Shown: positions 12,234 through 16,010 of the stretch, piece after piece
Layout: each line of letters opens with the position of its first letter
Position numbering within the stretch: the stretch's first letter is position 1
From: a bacterium
Lineage (GTDB): Bacteria; Patescibacteriota; Minisyncoccia; Phycocordibacterales; Phycocordibacteraceae
Reading direction: 5' to 3'
Length of the DNA: 16,010 bases
Assembly (NCBI GenBank): GCA_021813835.1
Contig: JAKAJJ010000005.1
Span: forward strand, 1,937-17,946
Position numbers and translations under genes: made by a program
Notes under the pieces: model-generated
Database searches by the model: none
Seen by the model: the letters and a program-made list of their open reading frames with translations, nothing else
Told to the model about the DNA's origin: nothing

Positions 12234-13193
12234 ATGGATAGCGGCAAGCCCGTCCTCGTCTCCGGCGTCAAGCCGACCGGAGACCTGCATATCGGCAACT
12301 ATTTCGGCGCGATGCGCCAGCAGGTCGAACTTGTCAAAAGCGGGAAGTACCGCCCCTTCATTTTCGTCGCCGACTACCACGCGCTCAACTCGATGCAGGA
12401 TGCGCAGGAGATGCGCCGGCGCACGCGCGAGCTCGCGATGGCCTACCTCGCCATCGGCCTCGACCCGCAGGAGGTAACGCTCTTCAAGCAGTCGGACGTT
12501 CCCGCCCATACCGAGCTCTGCTGGATCTTCGACACGCTCACCACGATGCCGTACCTCATGCGCGCGCACGCCTACAAGGATGCCGAGGCGAAGAATAAGG
12601 AGATCAGCGTCGGCATCTTCAATTACCCGATGCTGATGGCCGCCGACATCCTCCTCTACGACGCGGAGGTCGTGCCGGTCGGCGCCGACCAGAAACAGCA
12701 TATCGAGTATGCGCGCGACACGGCGGAGAAGTTCAACCGCACGTTCGCAACGGACGTTTTCAAACCGCCCGAACCCTACATCCTGCCCGAGGCCGCCGTC
12801 GTCCCGGGCACCGACGGCCAAAAGATGAGCAAGAGCTACGGCAATGTCATCCCGCTCTTCGGCACCCGCGACGAGCTCGCGAAGGCCGTGATGAGCATCG
12901 TCACGGACTCTTCGGGCGAACGCCCCGAGAACGTGTACGCTATCCATAAGCTGGTCAAGGGAAAGAAGGATCTCGACGGTCTTTACGAAAACAATCGCGG
13001 TAACTACAAGGCGCTCAAAGAGGCCCTTATCGAAGACCTCGACCATTTCCTCGCGCCGATGCGCGCGCGGTACGAGGCGCTCGAAAAGGATCCGGGCGCC
13101 GTGGACGACGCTCTCGCGCGGGGAAGAGAGGAGGCGCGCGCGGTAAGCGGAAAGAAGATGGAAGCCGTGCGCCGCGCCATCGGCGTCGCGTAG
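12234..13193 (+). CDS. trpS: Tryptophanyl-tRNA synthetase
   Basis: Class I aminoacyl-tRNA synthetase that charges tRNA-Trp. 319 residues, typical bacterial size (about 330). Seen: SGVKPTGDLHIGNYFGAM with the HIGH-like HIGN at 19-22; the tryptophan-pocket and ATP region YPMLMAADILLYDAEVVPVGADQKQHIE (131-158); and GTDGQKMSKSYGN with KMSKS at 197-201. The start ATG 12234 is chosen over the GTG at 12225 because the -10 box overlaps that GTG. aspS follows after 10 nt and is probably co-transcribed. Confidence 0.97.
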   Translation: MDSGKPVLVSGVKPTGDLHIGNYFGAMRQQVELVKSGKYRPFIFVADYHALNSMQDAQEMRRRTRELAMAYLAIGLDPQEVTLFKQSDVPAHTELCWIFDTLTTMPYLMRAHAYKDAEAKNKEISVGIFNYPMLMAADILLYDAEVVPVGADQKQHIEYARDTAEKFNRTFATDVFKPPEPYILPEAAVVPGTDGQKMSKSYGNVIPLFGTRDELAKAVMSIVTDSSGERPENVYAIHKLVKGKKDLDGLYENNRGNYKALKEALIEDLDHFLAPMRARYEALEKDPGAVDDALARGREEARAVSGKKMEAVRRAIGVA

Positions 13194-13203
13194 CCGGTAA
13201 CGT

Positions 13204-14574
13204 ATGGAACGCACCCTCATCGGCGACCTGGGAAAGCACATAAGCGAGACGGTATCCATTTCCGGCTGGGTGGACGTCCGCCGCGATCAGGGCAAGATGG
13301 TGTTTTTCGACTTCCGCGATCGTTCGGGCTTCGTCCAGGGCGTCGTCCTGCCGGACTCGCCGGCGATGGAGGCGGCAAAAGGCGTTCGCAAAGAATTCGT
13401 CGTCCGCGTCGAGGGCGTCGTGAACAAACGCCCCGAAAAGAACGCGAACGCGAACGCCCGGAACGGAGACATCGAGCTCGAGGTGCACTCGCTCGAGGAG
13501 CTTGCCGCCGCGGACCCTCTCCCGTTCGATATGTCGCTCACGGGATTCAACCTCGACCTCGCGACCGAGCTCGACCACCGCGCCCTCGTCCTGCGCCACC
13601 CGCGGATCCAAGCCATTTTCAAGGTGCAAGCCGCGCTCATCGACGCGTTCCGCGAATTTATGAAAAGCCAGGACTTCTTCGAATTCCAGGCGCCAACCAT
13701 CACGCCCGCGACCGCGGAGGGCGGCGCGGAGGTTTTCAGGGTGGACTATTTCGGCAAGAAGGCGTATCTCACGCAATCGCCGCAACTCTACAAGCAGGTC
13801 GTGATGACCGCGTTCGAGCGCGTTTTCTCCGTGAACAGGGTCTTCCGCGCCGAACCCTCCGCCACGACCCGCCACCTCACCGAAATCGTCTCGCTCGACG
13901 CCGAGATGGGATTCATCGGGAGCTGGACGGACGTGCGCGATATGTCCGAAGCCACCGTGCGCCACATCCTCGAACAGCTGAAGGCGCGCTCTTCGGCGGA
14001 ACTCGCGCTCCTCGGCGCGGAGCTCCCCGTTATGATCGAAAAGACCCCGACGCTTTCGCTTACGGAAGCGCAGGAGAAGATATTCGCGGCGACGGGCCGG
14101 GACGTGCGCGGCGGGAAGGATCTCAACCCCGAGGACGAGCGCGTACTCTGCGAGATCGTCAAGAAGGACACGGGCTCCGATTTCGCGTACGTCTACGGCT
14201 ACCCGACGCGCCAGAAACCTTTTTACGTCTTTCCGAATTCGGAACATCCGGAATTCAACGAGGGGATGGATCTCCTCTGCCGCGGCGTCGAATGGCTCTC
14301 GGGCGGCCGGCGCATCAACGACTACGGACAGCTTATGGAACACGTCCGCGCGTGGGGGATGGATCCGGAGAAAATCTCAATGTTCCTCGAGGCGTTCCGC
14401 TACGGCGCCCCGCCGGAAGGCGGCTTCGCGCTCGGCGCCGAGCGTATGACGATGCAGATCCTGGGCCTCAAGAACATCCGCGAAGCGAGCATGTTCCCGC
14501 GCGATATGCACCGGATCGACACATTGCTTTCGGCGCCCGTACCCGATGATGCAACCGACGCGCCCGAGAATTAA
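13204..14574 (+). CDS. aspS: Aspartyl-tRNA synthetase, archaeal type
   Basis: Class IIb synthetase charging tRNA-Asp. 456 residues, lacking the large GAD insertion of the usual bacterial AspRS (about 590), so it belongs to the shorter archaeal/eukaryotic type. Seen: an N-terminal OB-fold anticodon-binding domain (about 1-105, ISGWVDVRRDQGKMVFFDFRDRSG); ATAEGGAEVFRVDYFGKKAYLTQSPQLYKQ; motif 2 FRAEPSATTRHLTE; and motif 3 with GGFALGAERMTMQILGL then NIREASMFPRD. Enzymes of this type often also charge tRNA-Asn in organisms using the amidotransferase route; that is not decidable here. Its last 29 nt overlap the scpA start, pointing to translational coupling. Confidence 0.95.
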   Translation: MERTLIGDLGKHISETVSISGWVDVRRDQGKMVFFDFRDRSGFVQGVVLPDSPAMEAAKGVRKEFVVRVEGVVNKRPEKNANANARNGDIELEVHSLEELAAADPLPFDMSLTGFNLDLATELDHRALVLRHPRIQAIFKVQAALIDAFREFMKSQDFFEFQAPTITPATAEGGAEVFRVDYFGKKAYLTQSPQLYKQVVMTAFERVFSVNRVFRAEPSATTRHLTEIVSLDAEMGFIGSWTDVRDMSEATVRHILEQLKARSSAELALLGAELPVMIEKTPTLSLTEAQEKIFAATGRDVRGGKDLNPEDERVLCEIVKKDTGSDFAYVYGYPTRQKPFYVFPNSEHPEFNEGMDLLCRGVEWLSGGRRINDYGQLMEHVRAWGMDPEKISMFLEAFRYGAPPEGGFALGAERMTMQILGLKNIREASMFPRDMHRIDTLLSAPVPDDATDAPEN

Positions 14575-15301
14575 TTTCGTCATCCGGACGGAGGCCTACC
14601 AGGGGCCGTTCGAGCTCGTGCTCGAACTCATCGAGGCGCGCAAGCTCCTCGTGAACGACCTTGCGCTCTCGAGCATAACCGAGGACTTCATCGCGCACGT
14701 GCGCGCGCAGGAAGCGTTTCCGGTCGAGGAGACGGCGAATTTCATACAGATCGCGGCGACCCTCATCCTCATCAAGTCGAAATCCCTCATTCCCGACCTC
14801 GAGCTTACCGACGAAGAGAGCGCCGACGTGGACGACCTGAAGCGCCGCCTCGAGGCCTACGAGAAGGTGCGCGAAGCCGCCCGCGAGCTCGCGCGCCTCT
14901 ACGGAAAGGACGTGATGGCGCCGGCGGGGGAGCGGCGCCCCGAAGCCGCGTTCGCGCCGGCGCGCGATTGCACGGAAGAAGCGCTCGCCGAAGCGCTCGC
15001 GCGGCTCCTTGCCGCCCGGCAGACCTCCGACACCCTTCCCCAAACGCGCGTGAAGCCGCTCATAACCATCGAGGAAATGATGGAACGGCTCGCGAAGCGC
15101 GTCCAGAGCGCGCTCATCCTTTCCTTCAAGGAATTCGCGGGTCCGGCGAAGGAAAAAACGGAGGTCATCGTCTCGTTCCTCGCCCTCCTCGAGCTCGTCA
15201 AGCAAGGGGCCGTCGCCGCCGAGCAGAACGACTCCCACGGGGATATCAGCATCACGCATGCCGCGGCGGCAGCCGTTCCGCGCTACGGGACCGGGACTTG
15301 A
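14546..15301 (+). CDS. scpA: Segregation and condensation protein A (kleisin)
   Basis: Kleisin subunit of the SMC-ScpAB condensin that organises and segregates the chromosome. 251 residues, normal size. Seen: YQGPFELVLELIEARKLLVNDLALSSITEDFI (18-49, the ScpA start signature), ETANFIQIAATLILIKSKSLIPD, a variable middle, and the C-terminal winged-helix region beginning about residue 180 with VSFLALLELVKQGAVAAEQNDSHGDI. Two adjacent ATG codons (14546, 14549) can serve as start; both lie inside the end of aspS. No promoter box is seen at the right distance, so expression probably comes from trpS-aspS. scpB follows after 89 nt with its own promoter. No smc gene is in the window. Confidence 0.95.
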   Translation: MMQPTRPRINFVIRTEAYQGPFELVLELIEARKLLVNDLALSSITEDFIAHVRAQEAFPVEETANFIQIAATLILIKSKSLIPDLELTDEESADVDDLKRRLEAYEKVREAARELARLYGKDVMAPAGERRPEAAFAPARDCTEEALAEALARLLAARQTSDTLPQTRVKPLITIEEMMERLAKRVQSALILSFKEFAGPAKEKTEVIVSFLALLELVKQGAVAAEQNDSHGDISITHAAAAAVPRYGTGT

Positions 15302-15354
15302 CCGTTCCCGATTGAATCGCCCTTTTGGCCAACGGGCATCCCCAGCCGGAAACG

Positions 15355-15383
15355 TTGCCGGGGGAGGGGAGCGCCGCTACAAT
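15355..15383 (+). promoter_or_regulatory. scpB promoter, leaderless
   Basis: TTGCCG (15355-15360), exactly 17 nt, TACAAT (15378-15383), then 7 nt to ATG 15391. The 7 nt GGAAGGA could also act as a ribosome site for a transcript starting further upstream. Confidence 0.75.
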
Positions 15384-15390
15384 GGAAGGA

Positions 15391-15939
15391 ATGCTTACCC
15401 CGCCCGCGGCCGTCGAAGCCCTCCTGTTCGCCTCCGGCGGACCGCTCGAAAAAAAGCGCCTCGCCTCCCTCCTCGGCATCACGGAAAAGGAGCTTGAAGC
15501 GGCGCTTGCCGCCCTTGCCGAGTCGCTTTCCGGGCGCGGAATCGCGCTCGTCGAGGCCGATGCCGACGTCGAACTGCGCGCCGCGCCGGGGGCGGCCGCC
15601 CTCGTGAAGAAATTCCGCGAAGCCGAGCTTGCGCGCGACCTCGGGAAAGCCGGCATCGAGACGCTCGCCGTCATCGCCTACCGTTCCGGCGCGACGAGAA
15701 GCGACATCGACTGGGTGCGCGGCGTCAATTCCTCGGCGTCGCTGCGCACCCTCCTCCTGCGCGGTCTCGTGGAGGGGAGAGAAGATGAGCGCGACCGCCG
15801 CCGCATACGCTACCGCCTCACGGCCGAGGCGCTCGCGCACCTCGGCCTCGCCCGTACGGACGAGCTGCCGCGCTACGGCGAGCTCGCCGCGGGAACGGCG
15901 GCCGCGCTCGAGAGCGAAGAAGCCGGCGAAACGGCATAG
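15391..15939 (+). CDS. scpB: Segregation and condensation protein B
   Basis: Winged-helix partner of ScpA in the SMC condensin complex. 182 residues, typical. Seen: PPAAVEALLFASGGPLEKKRLASLLG (4-29, the first winged-helix opening of ScpB) and LGKAGIETLAVIAYRSGATRSDIDWVRGVNSSASLRTLLLRGLVE (about 85-129, the hallmark second domain; the family usually has PITR.EI..IRGV), then a YRLT..L..LGL ending. ATG 15391 is preferred to the earlier in-frame upstream codons because of the -10 box 7 nt upstream and because homology begins at once. An independent promoter lets it be made separately from scpA. Confidence 0.95.
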   Translation: MLTPPAAVEALLFASGGPLEKKRLASLLGITEKELEAALAALAESLSGRGIALVEADADVELRAAPGAAALVKKFREAELARDLGKAGIETLAVIAYRSGATRSDIDWVRGVNSSASLRTLLLRGLVEGREDERDRRRIRYRLTAEALAHLGLARTDELPRYGELAAGTAAALESEEAGETA

Positions 15940-15944
15940 GCGCT

Positions 15945-16010
15945 ATGGATGCCGCCGATCTCCAGAAGCTCGCTTCCCGAACGCGCTCGATGCGCGAGAT
16001 GGGCATCGCG
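15945..16010 (+). CDS. Start of an unidentified gene, cut by the window edge
   Basis: ATG 15945 opens a frame with no stop to the edge (22 codons, MDAADLQKLASRTRSMREMG). It lies 5 nt after the scpB stop on the same strand, so it is probably in the same transcript. Too little is visible to name it. Confidence 0.5.
   Translation, partial: MDAADLQKLASRTRSMREMGIA

Noticed and set aside
11817..13259. A 480-codon open frame antisense to csgG and trpS
   Set aside because: It covers the complement of trpS, whose motifs are unmistakable; its composition is that of a GC shadow frame.
1..16010. tRNA, rRNA, riboswitch or CRISPR features
   Set aside because: The gaps between genes are all under 150 nt and were read for cloverleaf arms, T-loop sequence and spaced repeats; none was found.

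Overview
The window is about 16 kb of very GC-rich, densely packed bacterial DNA. Several things point to a Candidate Phyla Radiation (Patescibacteria, probably Parcubacteria/Paceibacteria) genome: the trpS-aspS-scpA-scpB gene order, an AspRS of the short archaeal type, short compact proteins, a DUF5676 membrane protein, and start codons placed 6-7 nt after -10 boxes with no Shine-Dalgarno sequence. The assignment is an inference from gene content; no rRNA gene is present.

Layout. 1-954: an IS30-family element cut by the window edge, transposase on the minus strand. 955-2506: two small genes for membrane-type proteins (a DUF5676 protein and a cysteine-rich anchored protein) separated by a complete IS5-family element. 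That element sits in a CTAG at the centre of a perfect terminator-like palindrome, and its transposase frame is broken at two A5 runs. 2513-9262 (minus strand): a probable transcription unit read from a promoter near 9285. It encodes a membrane-anchored GH130-like protein, a fused double-domain GH130-like protein, a PMM2-type phosphomannomutase/HAD enzyme, a four-helix membrane protein and a P3A-type proton-pumping ATPase. 9339-11312 (plus strand): panD, a cysteine-synthase-fold PLP enzyme and a VIT/CCC1-family transporter, each with its own promoter. 11326-11359: a solitary IS30 end, identical over 34 nt to the end at 921-954 but inverted, abutting a CsgG-SH3 gene that has lost its 5' end. 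12234-16010: trpS, aspS, scpA, scpB and the start of an unidentified gene.

How the genes may work together. GH130 enzymes are mannoside phosphorylases (relatives, GT108, also make mannan). They produce or consume mannose 1-phosphate, which a PMM interconverts with mannose 6-phosphate. Three GH130 domains and a PMM in one run, two genes coupled by an ATGA overlap, therefore look like a self-contained phosphorolytic mannoside or mannan-storage module. The H+-ATPase downstream could use or dispose of the energy gained, but that link rests only on position. The panD promoter is divergent from this unit and shares its -35 sequence.

The interval 955-11325 lies between two inverted IS30 ends. With the broken csgG gene, this suggests past IS30-driven rearrangement of an accessory segment next to the core trpS-scpB block.
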